Positions 1 to 7,946 of a DNA stretch of 64,000 bases are shown one piece after another. Numbering within the stretch: the stretch's first letter is position 1; each line of letters begins with the position of its first letter. The DNA comes from Lentzea alba. Its GTDB lineage: Bacteria; Actinomycetota; Actinomycetes; Mycobacteriales; Pseudonocardiaceae. Both the position numbers and the translations under genes were made by a program. Where the stretch lies: positions 242,646 to 306,645 of the forward strand of contig NZ_JAAMPJ010000011.1 in the NCBI RefSeq assembly GCF_011067745.1, in the 5' to 3' direction. Below the pieces are notes generated by a model that made no database searches, was not told where the DNA came from, and worked only from the letters and a program-made list of their open reading frames with translations.

Positions 1-1433
1 CGGTAGTCGTCCGCGTTGTCCTGCAACAGGGTCACGACCTCGGCGTCCGGCGTCGTCGCGTCGAGCAGTCCGCCGCCCATACCGCCCATCCGTCCGCTCG
101 ACGGGCCCGCGACCGGCAGCGCGCCGGTGTGCGGAACGGTCACCGTGGCGAAGGAGTACGTGGTGGGGCCGAGCAACGCGGCGACGAGCGCGACCGGGAT
201 GGCCCAGCGCATCGACAGCACCAGGCCCACCGCCGCGATCAGGCCCGCCATCAGCGCCAGCAGGGCGACGGGCGTGGAGAAGGCGTTGATCAGCACGTAG
301 CACTGCAGCGCGCTCAGTGCGACGGACCCCGAAAGCACCGCCGCCGCAACGGGTTCGCTCCGGCGCGCCCAGAGCTCCGTCGCCGCGATGCCGATGATCG
401 CGGCGATCGCGGGAGCCAGCGCCACGGTGTAGTAGGAGTGGATGATCCCGTTCATGAAGCTGAACACCACGGCGGTGACGACGAGCCAGCCGCCCCACAA
501 CGCGAGCGCGGTTCGGGCGCGGCCCTTCGTGAGCCACAGCGCGGCGATCAGCAGCACCAGCGCGGCGGGCAGCAGCCACGCGATCTGACTGCCCATCTCC
601 GCGCCCAGCAGGCGGCTCCACCCGGCCGAACCCCAGCCGCGGCCACCACCGACGCTGCCGACCTCGTCACCGGTGAGCCGGCCGAGACCGTTGTAGCCCA
701 ACGCCAGTTCGAGCACGCTGTTGGTCTGCGAGCCGCCGATGTACGGCCGGTCCGGCGTGAGCTCGACGGCGAGGATCCACCAGCCGCCCGCGATGATCAT
801 CGCGCCTGTCGCGCCGAGCAGGTGCAGCAAGCGTTTGCCCGGAGAGGCTGGTGCGGCGATCAGGTAGATCAGCGCGAACGCGGGCAGCACCAGGAAGGCC
901 TGCAGCATCTTCGTCAGGAACCCGAACCCGACGGCGACACCGGCGAGCGCGAGCCAGAACGGACTGGCCTTCTCGACCGCGCGGGTCACGCAGTACGTGC
1001 CCGCGATCAGCAGCAGCACCAGCAGCGCGTCCGGATTGTTGAAGCGGAACATCAGCACCGCGACCGGCGTCAGCGCGAGCACGGCGCCGGAGATCAGCGC
1101 GGCGGCAGGGGAGAACCAGCGACGGACCGTCGCGTACAACAGCCACACGCTGCCCACGCCCATCAACGCCTGCGGCACCAGGATGCTCCACGCGTTGACA
1201 CCGAACAGCTTGGCGGACAGGCCCATCACCCACACCGAGGCGGGCGTCTTGTCGACGGTGATCGCGTTCGAGGCGTCCGACGAACCGAAGAACCACGCCT
1301 TCCAGCTCTCGGCACCGGCCTGGGCGGCGGCGGAGTAGTAGGCGTTGGCCCAGCCCGAGTCCCCCAGCCGCCACAGGTACAGCGCGCCGGTCGCGATCAG
1401 CAGGACCGCCAGCGCCAGGCGTTCTCGTCTCAT
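1..1433 (-). CDS. GT39-family membrane glycosyltransferase, partial
   Basis: The N-terminal part of a polytopic membrane protein of the ArnT/PMT glycosyltransferase family 39, which moves sugars from polyprenyl-phosphate donors to envelope acceptors. It starts at ATG 1433 (MRRERLALAVLL), leading straight into the first hydrophobic helix. The luminal-loop signatures WANAYYSAAAQAG and ITVDKTPASVWVMG, with the acidic residue and the Asp-Lys-x-Pro motif, are typical of actinobacterial GT39 proteins. The frame is still open at base 1, so the C-terminal end lies outside the window. It follows the histidine kinase gene by 18 bp and is probably the last gene of that operon. The acceptor substrate cannot be told from sequence. 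Confidence 0.85.
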   Translation of the reverse strand, partial: MRRERLALAVLLIATGALYLWRLGDSGWANAYYSAAAQAGAESWKAWFFGSSDASNAITVDKTPASVWVMGLSAKLFGVNAWSILVPQALMGVGSVWLLYATVRRWFSPAAALISGAVLALTPVAVLMFRFNNPDALLVLLLIAGTYCVTRAVEKASPFWLALAGVAVGFGFLTKMLQAFLVLPAFALIYLIAAPASPGKRLLHLLGATGAMIIAGGWWILAVELTPDRPYIGGSQTNSVLELALGYNGLGRLTGDEVGSVGGGRGWGSAGWSRLLGAEMGSQIAWLLPAALVLLIAALWLTKGRARTALALWGGWLVVTAVVFSFMNGIIHSYYTVALAPAIAAIIGIAATELWARRSEPVAAAVLSGSVALSALQCYVLINAFSTPVALLALMAGLIAAVGLVLSMRWAIPVALVAALLGPTTYSFATVTVPHTGALPVAGPSSGRMGGMGGGLLDATTPDAEVVTLLQDNADDY

Positions 1434-1451
1434 GGGGACGAGAATCGCGGC

Positions 1452-2840
1452 TCACCCTGGGTCGGTCGTGTGCTCTCGCTGTGAACGAGCTGTGTGGAGT
1501 GTGACGGTGAAGGTCGTGTGACCAGGCACGCTCGTCACCGACACGTCACCGTTGTGCGCGCCGACGACGGCGGACACGATCGACAACCCCAGCCCGGTGC
1601 TGCCGGCCGCCCGCGAGCGTGAGGAGTCCCCGCGCGCGAACCGTTCGAACACTTCCAGGCCGTGCGGGATGCCGGGGCCGTCGTCCGTGACGGTCAGGTC
1701 GACCCGTCCGTTGTGGACGGACAGCCCGGTCGTGACGGTGGTGCCCGGCGGCGTGTGGGTGCGGGCGTTGGACAGCAGGTTGCCGAGCACCTGGTGCAGC
1801 CGTTGCACGTCACCGGGAACGACCACGGGATCGCCCGGCAGCTGGAGTTTCCAGCTGTGGTCGGGGCCCGCGATCCGGGCGTCGCCGACGACGTCGAGCA
1901 CCAGCCGGGAGAGGTCGACGTCCTCACGCTCCAACGGACGGCCCGCGTCCAGCCGGGCCAGCAGCAACAGGTCCTCGACCAGCGAGGTCATCCGCAGCGC
2001 TTCGGACTCGACCCGGTTCATCGCGTGGGTGACCTCGGGCGGCAGGTCCGCGCCGGTCCGTCTGGTCAGCTCGGCGTAACCGCGGATGGCCGCGAGGGGT
2101 GTTCTGAGCTCGTGCGAGGCGTCGGCGACGAACTGCCGCACGCGCGTTTCGCTGTCGTGCCTGGCTTTCAGCGCCTGGTCGACGTGGCCGAGCATCCGGT
2201 TCAGCGCGAGGCCGACCTTGCCGACCTCGGTCGCCGGGTCGGTGTCCTCCTCCGGCACGCGTTCGGCGAGCGCGACCTCGCCCTCGTGCAACGGGAGTTC
2301 GGACACGCGGGTGGCGGTCTCGGCGACCCGGTCCAGCGGTACCAGCGCGCGCCGCACGACCACCCGGCCGGCCAGCGCGACCGCCGCCGCTCCCGCGACG
2401 ATGAGCCCGGCGAGGATCCAGACCATCTGCCAGACGATGCCCGTGATGGGGGCCAGTGGCAGGCCCCTGATGCCCCGCACGTCGGTGAGCACGCGGAACT
2501 CGCCCGTTTCGCCCATGTCGATCGTGTGCAGGCCGGACGGCCCCGCCTCCAGCGCCGCGATCTCGTCGTCGGTGAGAGGGCGCGGCTGCTGCCAGCCGGG
2601 CAGTTCGATCGTGCCTTCGATGGTGCCGCCGCGGAAGACCGCGTTGAGGCCCATGGAGTACGGCGAACCCGGTGGTGGCGGTCGCAGCGTCGTGACCTGG
2701 CGGTCGAGGTTGTCCATCAGGAACGCGTGCAGCGCGAGCACCGCGATCCCGCCGATCACCAGGCACAGCGCGGTGAGCAGGACGATCTGGCCGGAGACCA
2801 GCTGGGCCCGCAGGGTTCTAGGTCGCAGGCTTGAGGACAT
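1452..2840 (-). CDS. HAMP-type sensor histidine kinase
   Basis: Membrane sensor kinase of 462 residues, partner of the response regulator just upstream. A first membrane helix (about residues 17-40) and a second (about 136-160) enclose a roughly 95-residue extracytoplasmic domain of unknown ligand. A HAMP linker follows. The dimerisation and phosphoacceptor box is ADASHELRTPLAAIRGY with His about 243. The ATPase domain has the N box (NLLSNA) and the DDGPGIP G1 box. The start overlaps the regulator stop by 23 bp, suggesting translational coupling. The organisation is that of an EnvZ/PrrB-like OmpR-class pair. The signal sensed is unknown. Confidence 0.93.
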   Translation of the reverse strand: MSSSLRPRTLRAQLVSGQIVLLTALCLVIGGIAVLALHAFLMDNLDRQVTTLRPPPPGSPYSMGLNAVFRGGTIEGTIELPGWQQPRPLTDDEIAALEAGPSGLHTIDMGETGEFRVLTDVRGIRGLPLAPITGIVWQMVWILAGLIVAGAAAVALAGRVVVRRALVPLDRVAETATRVSELPLHEGEVALAERVPEEDTDPATEVGKVGLALNRMLGHVDQALKARHDSETRVRQFVADASHELRTPLAAIRGYAELTRRTGADLPPEVTHAMNRVESEALRMTSLVEDLLLLARLDAGRPLEREDVDLSRLVLDVVGDARIAGPDHSWKLQLPGDPVVVPGDVQRLHQVLGNLLSNARTHTPPGTTVTTGLSVHNGRVDLTVTDDGPGIPHGLEVFERFARGDSSRSRAAGSTGLGLSIVSAVVGAHNGDVSVTSVPGHTTFTVTLHTARSQREHTTDPG

Positions 2841-3534
2841 ATCCGGCGCCTCGCATCGTGTGGATCATCGGGGCGCGCCCGGCGTCGATCTTCTTGCGGA
2901 GATAGGAGATGTAGAGCTCGACGATGTTCGCCTGGCCGCCGAAGTCGTAGCTCCAGACCCGGTCCAGGATCTGCGCCTTGCTGAGCACCCGGCGCGGGTT
3001 GCTCATCAGGTAGCGCAGCAGTTCGAACTCCGTCGCCGTCAGCTCGATCGCGGCACCGCCGCGGTTGACCTCGCGCGTTTCCTCGTTCAACGACAGGTCG
3101 CCGACGACCAGCCGGGCACCCGCGTCCGCGTCGGTCACGCCCGTGCGCCGCAACAGTGCGCGCAACCGCAGCACGACCTCCTCCAATGAGAACGGCTTGG
3201 TGACGTAGTCGTCGCCGCCCGCCGTCAGCCCCGCGATGCGGTCCTCCACGGCGTCCTTCGCCGTCAGGAACAGCACGGGCAACGCGGGGAAGTCCGCGCG
3301 CATCTTGCGCAGCACCTCGAAGCCGTTGAAGTCCGGGAGCATCACGTCGAGCACCACGACGTCCGGCCGGAACTCGCGCGCGGTCCGCACCGCCGTCTGA
3401 CCGTCGAGCGCCGTGCGGACGTCCCACTTCTCCATCCGCAACGCCATCGACATCAGCTCCGCCAGAGTGGACTCGTCGTCCACCACGAGCACCCGCACGG
3501 GCTGCCCGTCGGGCCTGCGGAGTTCGGTTTTCAT
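2818..3534 (-). CDS. OmpR-family response regulator
   Basis: Two-domain response regulator. The receiver domain has the acidic pair (VVDDE), the phosphoacceptor Asp about residue 63 (VVLDVMLPD) and the conserved Lys in FLTAKDA. The C-terminal winged helix ends in the OmpR-type pattern VELYISYLRKKID and RGAGYVLKP. I chose ATG 3534 (MKTELRRPDG); in-frame ATGs at 3543 and 3552 would add only 3-6 residues. It heads an operon with the histidine kinase and the GT39 gene. It diverges from a membrane-anchored protein across a region with 11-bp-spaced repeats, which suggests autoregulation and control of that neighbour. Confidence 0.95.
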   Translation of the reverse strand: MKTELRRPDGQPVRVLVVDDESTLAELMSMALRMEKWDVRTALDGQTAVRTAREFRPDVVVLDVMLPDFNGFEVLRKMRADFPALPVLFLTAKDAVEDRIAGLTAGGDDYVTKPFSLEEVVLRLRALLRRTGVTDADAGARLVVGDLSLNEETREVNRGGAAIELTATEFELLRYLMSNPRRVLSKAQILDRVWSYDFGGQANIVELYISYLRKKIDAGRAPMIHTMRGAGYVLKPAT

Positions 3535-3590
3535 CGCGCGCATGGCTCCCATCGTGAACGCCGATCCTGTGTACCAGCTGTGAGGGAGCC

Positions 3591-3630
3591 GCACAGCTCA
3601 GGCCTACGTCAGGCACAGGTTCGGCACAGG
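3591..3630. promoter_or_regulatory. Array of 11-bp-spaced direct repeats, candidate OmpR-type operator
   Basis: GGCACAGG occurs at 3612-3619 and again at 3623-3630, exactly 11 bp apart. The core GCACAG is also at 3591, 22 bp before, and a degenerate GCCTAC sits in the intermediate phase at 3602. OmpR-class regulators bind direct repeats at about one helical turn. The array lies between the divergent response regulator and the anchored protein gene, so it is a plausible operator for both. Binding is inferred only. Confidence 0.5.
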
Positions 3631-3652
3631 CAACGCCGACACGGTGGCTGAC

Positions 3653-4174
3653 ATGACCGAACAACAGCCCCCGGAGTGGGGCGCAGCACCCGCACCCGAG
3701 TCGGAAGCGCAGCGGCCGGCGTGGACCGCGAAGAAGACAGTCGCCGCCGTGGCCATCGCCGTCGGCATCGCGGCGGCCGGTGGCGTCGCGATCTACGCGG
3801 CCAGCGGCACGAACCAGCAGACCGGCGGCATGGGTGGCATGGGCCCCGGTGGCTACGGCATGGGCGGCATGCGGCAGGGCGGACCTGGCTTCGGCCTCGG
3901 GGCCGGGTCGGCCACGCACGGCGAGTTCCAGACCGGTGAGGTCACCGCGATCAGCGACACGTCCGTCGAGGTGAAGTCGACCGACGGGTACACGAAGACC
4001 TACGTGATCGACGCCGACACCGTGGCCGAAGGTGTCGAGAAGGGCGACACGGTGACGGTGATCGCCACCACAGAGGACGGCAAGACTGTCGCTTCCAGCG
4101 TCGTCGAGCCTGGTCAGCGCGGGCAACAGGGCCAGCGGGGACAGCAGGGTCAGCAGACGCCTCCGACCCGGTAG
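3653..4174 (+). CDS. Membrane-anchored DUF5666-like protein
   Basis: Small exported protein of 173 residues from ATG 3653 (MTEQQPPEWG). A short Pro/Glu-rich cytoplasmic tail and one membrane helix (about 27-50) precede a Gly/Met-rich linker with GGMGGMGPGGYGMGGM. A compact beta domain (about 88-150) follows, with VTAISDTSVEVKSTDGYT and a second half on dVtViAttedGktvA, the pattern of DUF5666-type domains. It ends in a QRGQQGQ-rich low-complexity tail. It is divergent from the response regulator and likely one of its targets. The Met-rich linker could bind metal, but that is speculation. Function is unknown. Confidence 0.8.
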   Translation: MTEQQPPEWGAAPAPESEAQRPAWTAKKTVAAVAIAVGIAAAGGVAIYAASGTNQQTGGMGGMGPGGYGMGGMRQGGPGFGLGAGSATHGEFQTGEVTAISDTSVEVKSTDGYTKTYVIDADTVAEGVEKGDTVTVIATTEDGKTVASSVVEPGQRGQQGQRGQQGQQTPPTR

Positions 4175-4198
4175 CTGGCTGCTTGGTCAAGTGTGAGT

Positions 4199-4229
4199 GG
4201 TTATGGTCGGGTTATGCCCGACCACAACC
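4199..4229 (+). terminator. 13-bp hairpin between anchored protein and nucleotidase genes
   Basis: Arms 4199-4211 and 4217-4229 are complementary at 12 of 13 positions, with the 5-base loop TTATG. The right arm ends four bases before the GTG chosen as the start of the next gene. No T-run follows. It may end transcription of the upstream gene or act in the leader of the nucleotidase. Confidence 0.5.
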
Positions 4230-4233
4230 GGAG

Positions 4234-5916
4234 GTGAGCGGTCTGCGCACGTTCACACTGACTGTGTTGGGCACCACCGACCTGCACGGCAACCTCTTCA
4301 ACTGGGACTACTACCTCGATCGCGAGTTCGACGACTTCGCGCACAACGACGTCGGGCTCGCGAAGGTCTCGACGTTGGTCAACGAGGTGCGTGCTGCCGT
4401 GGGGCGCCATCGGACGTTGCTGCTCGACGCCGGTGACACCATCCAGGGCACACCGCTCGCCTACTACTACGCGAAGGTCGAACCGATCACGCGTACGCAC
4501 GTGCACCCGATGGCGGCCGCGATGAACGCCATCGGGTACACGGCGGCGGCGCTGGGGAACCACGAGTTCAACTACGGGCTGGACGTGCTGCGGACGTTCG
4601 AGCGGCAACTGGAGTTCCCGCTGCTCGCGGCCAACGCGCTGGACGTCACCACGGGCCAGCCGGCCTTTCCGCCGTACGTGATCCACACGGTGTGGCGGAC
4701 GGACGGGCCGCCGTTGCGGGTGGGGATCCTCGGGCTCACCAACCCCGGCATCGCGGTGTGGGACCGCGCGCACGTCGAGGGCGTGCTGACGTTCCCCGGT
4801 CTGGTGGAGCAGGCGCTGCACTGGGTGCCCGAGGTGCGGTCGAAGTCCGACCTGGTGATCGTGGCGGCGCATTCCGGGGCCGATCTCTCGTCGTCGCTGG
4901 GCGACCAGGTGCCGTTCCCGGAGAACTGCGCCGAGCTCCTGGCCGAGACGGTGCCGGGGATCGACGCCGTGCTGGTCGGGCACGCGCACGTGGAGATTCC
5001 GGAGCGGTTCGTCACGAACAAGGTCACCGGCCGGCCCGTGCTGCTGACCGAGCCGTTGTACTGGGGCAAGCGGCTGTCGCTGATGGAGTTCGACCTGCGG
5101 TTCTCGCAACGGTGGGAGCTGGTCGCGTCGCGGTCGTCGGTGCTCACCTCCGCCTCGGTGGAGGAGGACCCGCGGATCGTGCGGTTGCTGCGGCACGACC
5201 ACGAGAAGGTCGTTTCCTACGTGAACGCGCACATCGGCACGTGCTCGGCGGCCATGTCGGCGGCCCGGTCGCGGTTCGAGGACACGCCCGCGCTGCGGTT
5301 CATCAACCACGTGCAGGCGTTGGAGCTCGCGAAGTCCACGTCGCTGCCCGTGGTGTCGCTGTGCGCGCCGTTCAACCGCGCGGCGGCGATCCCGTCCGGC
5401 GAAGTGTCCATCCGGGACGTCGCCGGGCTCTACATCTTCGACAACACGTTGGTGGGCGTGCGGCTGACCGGGGCCCAGCTGCGCGACTTCCTGGAGGAGT
5501 CGGCGCGGTACTTCGTCTCGGTGGACGGTCCGGGGCCGTTCTCGGCCGACGAGGTCTCCGCTGACGTGCCGGACTACAACTTCGACATCGCGTACGGGCT
5601 GTCCGCGCCGTTGACCTACGACATCGACATCTCGCAGCCGGTCGGGTCGCGGATCGTGGGGCTGGCGTACGGCGGGGTGCCGGTGGCGGATTCCTTCGAG
5701 TTCGCGGTGGCCGTGAACAACTACCGGCAGGCCGGCGGTGGCGACTTCCCGCACATCGCGTCCGCGCCCGTGCTGCACAACCAGCAGCAGGAGATCCGGC
5801 AGCTGCTGATCGACTGGGTCAAGGCCGCGGGCGTGCTGAACCCCGCCGACTTCGCCGGTTCGGACTGGCGTCTGGTGGCCGACGGCACACCAGTGGTGAT
5901 CTCCACTAACGGGTGA
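4234..5916 (+). CDS. Metallophosphatase / 5'-nucleotidase family protein
   Basis: Binuclear-metal phosphoesterase of the UshA/CpdB type, acting on nucleotides or cyclic nucleotides. Metal-site motifs appear in order: TTDLHGN near the N terminus, LDAGDTIQGTPL, GNHEFNYG, VAAHSG and GHAHVE. The C-terminal 5'-nucleotidase domain, which positions the base, follows with FNRAAAIPSG and NNYRQAGGGDFP. About 560 residues is normal for the family. No clear signal peptide is present with the GTG 4234 start. The only other in-frame start I see is TTG 4183, which would put the strong hairpin at 4199-4229 inside the gene, so I prefer 4234. Cytoplasmic versus exported location is therefore uncertain. Confidence 0.9.
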   Translation: MSGLRTFTLTVLGTTDLHGNLFNWDYYLDREFDDFAHNDVGLAKVSTLVNEVRAAVGRHRTLLLDAGDTIQGTPLAYYYAKVEPITRTHVHPMAAAMNAIGYTAAALGNHEFNYGLDVLRTFERQLEFPLLAANALDVTTGQPAFPPYVIHTVWRTDGPPLRVGILGLTNPGIAVWDRAHVEGVLTFPGLVEQALHWVPEVRSKSDLVIVAAHSGADLSSSLGDQVPFPENCAELLAETVPGIDAVLVGHAHVEIPERFVTNKVTGRPVLLTEPLYWGKRLSLMEFDLRFSQRWELVASRSSVLTSASVEEDPRIVRLLRHDHEKVVSYVNAHIGTCSAAMSAARSRFEDTPALRFINHVQALELAKSTSLPVVSLCAPFNRAAAIPSGEVSIRDVAGLYIFDNTLVGVRLTGAQLRDFLEESARYFVSVDGPGPFSADEVSADVPDYNFDIAYGLSAPLTYDIDISQPVGSRIVGLAYGGVPVADSFEFAVAVNNYRQAGGGDFPHIASAPVLHNQQQEIRQLLIDWVKAAGVLNPADFAGSDWRLVADGTPVVISTNG

Positions 5917-5990
5917 ATTCGGGCGGGTTGTCCAGGGCGTTCCGCGGCAGGTGGTGGCAGCCGATCGCCCGGATGAGATAGGCCAGGCGC

Positions 5991-6446
5991 GTGCAGTTGC
6001 CGCAACGCGTCTTCGTCGGCGCTCTCATCGTGCCCGCGTTGCTCGCCGCGGTGGGTCTCGCGGCCCATCCCGCGCCGGACGTGACGCCCGGCCACCTGGT
6101 GTTCGCCGTGCGGTCGTCCGAGATCGTGCTGGCCGGCACCGCCGCGTCCGCTCGGGAACGGCAGGAGGTCGTGGACGCCGTGCGCGCACTGACCGCCGCC
6201 CACCGGATCACCGACATGATCACCCCGAACGCGGGCGAACGCATGCCGGTCAGCGCGTCGGCGGCAGCGGGCCTGCTGGAGGCGGTGCTCGACCAGGACG
6301 TCACCGACTTCACCGGCGTAGTCCACAAAGGACACCTGACCGCGTCGGCACGCGTGGCGGACCCGGACCGCGCGGGCGCCCTGAGCGACGCCCTGCGCGC
6401 CGCCGTCCCCGGCTTGCGCGTCGACGAGGACTTCACTTCGGACTAG
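5991..6446 (+). CDS. ArfA-like BON-type membrane protein
   Basis: A 151-residue protein with an N-terminal membrane segment (VGALIVPALLAAVGLAAH) and an exported domain that reads as two BON-like halves: VLAGTAASARERQEVVDAVRAL, then VVHKGHLTASARVADPDRA. Mycobacterial ArfA (OmpATb) has the same tail-anchor plus BON arrangement but carries an OmpA domain, which is absent here. The next gene, 10 bp downstream, encodes a sunset-domain protein as in arfA-arfC-like loci, and this supports the link. Start is GTG 5991. The role (envelope, possibly pore-associated) is inferred from family context. Confidence 0.55.
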   Translation: MQLPQRVFVGALIVPALLAAVGLAAHPAPDVTPGHLVFAVRSSEIVLAGTAASARERQEVVDAVRALTAAHRITDMITPNAGERMPVSASAAAGLLEAVLDQDVTDFTGVVHKGHLTASARVADPDRAGALSDALRAAVPGLRVDEDFTSD

Positions 6447-6456
6447 GAGCTGTTCG

Positions 6457-6765
6457 TTGTTCGGGTTCTTCTTCCAGATGTTCCTGCTGTGCGCGGGCGC
6501 CTTCCTCGCCGGCGTGCTGCTGACCTGGCTGACCATGCGCACGCGGGTGGAGGCTCCGGCGGAGACCCGTCTGACGATCATGGAGGAGCCGGCGCCGGCG
6601 GTGCCCGCGATCAAGGCGAACTCGCGCACGATGATGTACCACACGCCTGAATCGCCCTACTACAAGCGGATGAAGGGCGACGCGTTCTTCCACTCGCCGG
6701 AGGACGCGCGGCGAGCGGGCTACACGATGTGGACGCCGCGGCCGCGCGTGCCGGCGGTGCCCTAG
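6457..6765 (+). CDS. Sunset-domain membrane protein (ArfC-like)
   Basis: A 102-residue protein with one N-terminal membrane helix (FFQMFLLCAGAFLAGVLLTWL) and a C-terminal sunset-type motif: KANSRTMMYHTPESPYY, then DAFFHSPEDARRAGY. In actinobacteria that motif marks channel-accessory (ArfC-type) and envelope proteins. It starts at TTG 6457 with AGGAG seven bases upstream, and lies 10 bp behind the BON-like gene, so the two are almost certainly co-transcribed. The short linker between helix and domain is acidic and Pro-rich. The molecular role of sunset domains is not established. Confidence 0.65.
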   Translation: MFGFFFQMFLLCAGAFLAGVLLTWLTMRTRVEAPAETRLTIMEEPAPAVPAIKANSRTMMYHTPESPYYKRMKGDAFFHSPEDARRAGYTMWTPRPRVPAVP

Positions 6766-7223
6766 TTGGCGCGGAGCCAGGCGTCGAGTTCGAGGTAGTC
6801 GGCGTCGGTCAGGCCGTGGCGCGGGTCGACGCGGTGGAGCAGCGCGTTTCCGTGGTGCTCGGTGACCCAGGCGCAGTCGTTCTCGGTGAGCTCGTCGTCC
6901 ACCCAGGCGAACGGCCTGGCCCCGGCCAGCGCGACCAGGCCGCGGGTCTTCCAGTGCAGGCCGTGCTGGAGGTCCGCGGCCTCGGTGGCCGGGTCGTCCG
7001 GCCAGGTCGCGACCGGCAGGGTGGGGAGGCCGAGCAACGGGGCCAGGTGTTCGTTCGCGTTGTCCATCCACGTCGTGGCCCAGATCAGCTCGCACGGCAG
7101 GGATGCGAGCCACGGGCCGTGCATCGGGTCGAGGCGGGAGAGGCCTGGAGTGCCTGCGACGCCGTCACCGAACGGGAGCAGCGGGCCGTCGACGTCGAGG
7201 AAGAGGATGGGGAGCCCGGCCAT
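6762..7223 (-). CDS. HAD-like hydrolase
   Basis: Small haloacid-dehalogenase-fold protein of 153 residues. Motif I is ILFLDVDGPLLPF, with both Asp residues (DxD) in place. A motif-II-like Thr lies in LIWATTWMDNAN, and the C-terminal acidic motif is FAWVDDELTEND. This compact form, without a cap domain, is common in actinobacteria and its substrate is unknown. The start is ATG 7223. A much longer open frame continues upstream but runs antisense through mug, so it is not real. The stop shares bases with the end of the convergent sunset-domain gene (6765). Confidence 0.85.
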   Translation of the reverse strand: MAGLPILFLDVDGPLLPFGDGVAGTPGLSRLDPMHGPWLASLPCELIWATTWMDNANEHLAPLLGLPTLPVATWPDDPATEAADLQHGLHWKTRGLVALAGARPFAWVDDELTENDCAWVTEHHGNALLHRVDPRHGLTDADYLELDAWLRAN

Positions 7224-7260
7224 GGCGGGCACGGTAAGCCGCGTCTCGTAGGCTCGGCGA

Positions 7261-7755
7261 GTGATTTCCGATGTGATCAGGCCTGGGCTGGACGTGCTCT
7301 TCTGCGGCATCAACCCCGGCCTCGTGTCGGAGGCGACCGGGCACCACTTCGCGCGGCCCGGAAACCGGTTCTGGCCCGCCCTGCATTTGTCCGGTTTCAC
7401 GCCTCGGCAGTTCGCGCCGGCCGAGCAGGAGGAGTTGCTCGCGCTCGGGCTGGGCATCACGAACGTCGTTGCGCGGCCGAGTGCCAAGGCCGACGAATTA
7501 ACAATTGACGAACTCAAGACCGGTGGGGCCGAGCTGGCCGAAAAGGTCGAGCGGTATTCACCGAAGGTTCTCGCGGTGCTCGGCGTGACGGTGTACCGGG
7601 CGGCGTTCGGCCGCAAGAAAGCGCAGGTCGGGCCCCAGGATGAAACCGTGGGTGGGGCGCGGGTGTGGTTGCTGCCCAATCCGAGCGGGTTGAACGCGCA
7701 CTGGCAGCTTCCGGCGTTGGCCGAGGAGTTCGCGCGACTCAAGGCAAGTCTCTAA
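7261..7755 (+). CDS. mug: G/U mismatch-specific uracil-DNA glycosylase
   Basis: Base-excision repair enzyme that removes U or T opposite G and some alkylated bases. It has the Mug/TDG active-site motif GINPG near residue 18 (LFCGINPGLVSEATGHHFARPGN in part) and the intercalation motif NPSGLNAH near residue 140. At 164 residues it has the usual Mug length. It starts at GTG 7261, 37 bp from the divergent HAD gene. The Asn in GINPG that activates water is present, so the protein should be active. Confidence 0.93.
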   Translation: MISDVIRPGLDVLFCGINPGLVSEATGHHFARPGNRFWPALHLSGFTPRQFAPAEQEELLALGLGITNVVARPSAKADELTIDELKTGGAELAEKVERYSPKVLAVLGVTVYRAAFGRKKAQVGPQDETVGGARVWLLPNPSGLNAHWQLPALAEEFARLKASL

Positions 7756-7779
7756 AACAGAACAAAGGTTCACATTCAT

Positions 7780-7796
7780 GCCCACTGAAAGTGGGC
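7780..7796 (+). terminator. Short hairpin after mug
   Basis: GCCCACT-GAA-AGTGGGC forms a perfect 7-bp stem with a 3-base loop, 24 bp behind the mug stop. No T-run follows. It could be a weak terminator. The remaining sequence to 7946 carries the promoter region of the AfsR-type gene, with no motif I can name. Confidence 0.35.
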
Positions 7797-7946
7797 TGGA
7801 CGGAACCTGCTCTGGTCTGGTTGCATCCAGCTCTGCGTCCATTCGAGTGCATTCACCCAGAAGTGGAACCTGGTCACGGCGGCCTGCGTCAGAATTTGGC
7901 GATTCCGCGGAGAACTTTGTGAATCTTCAACACTGGTGGGGGCACA

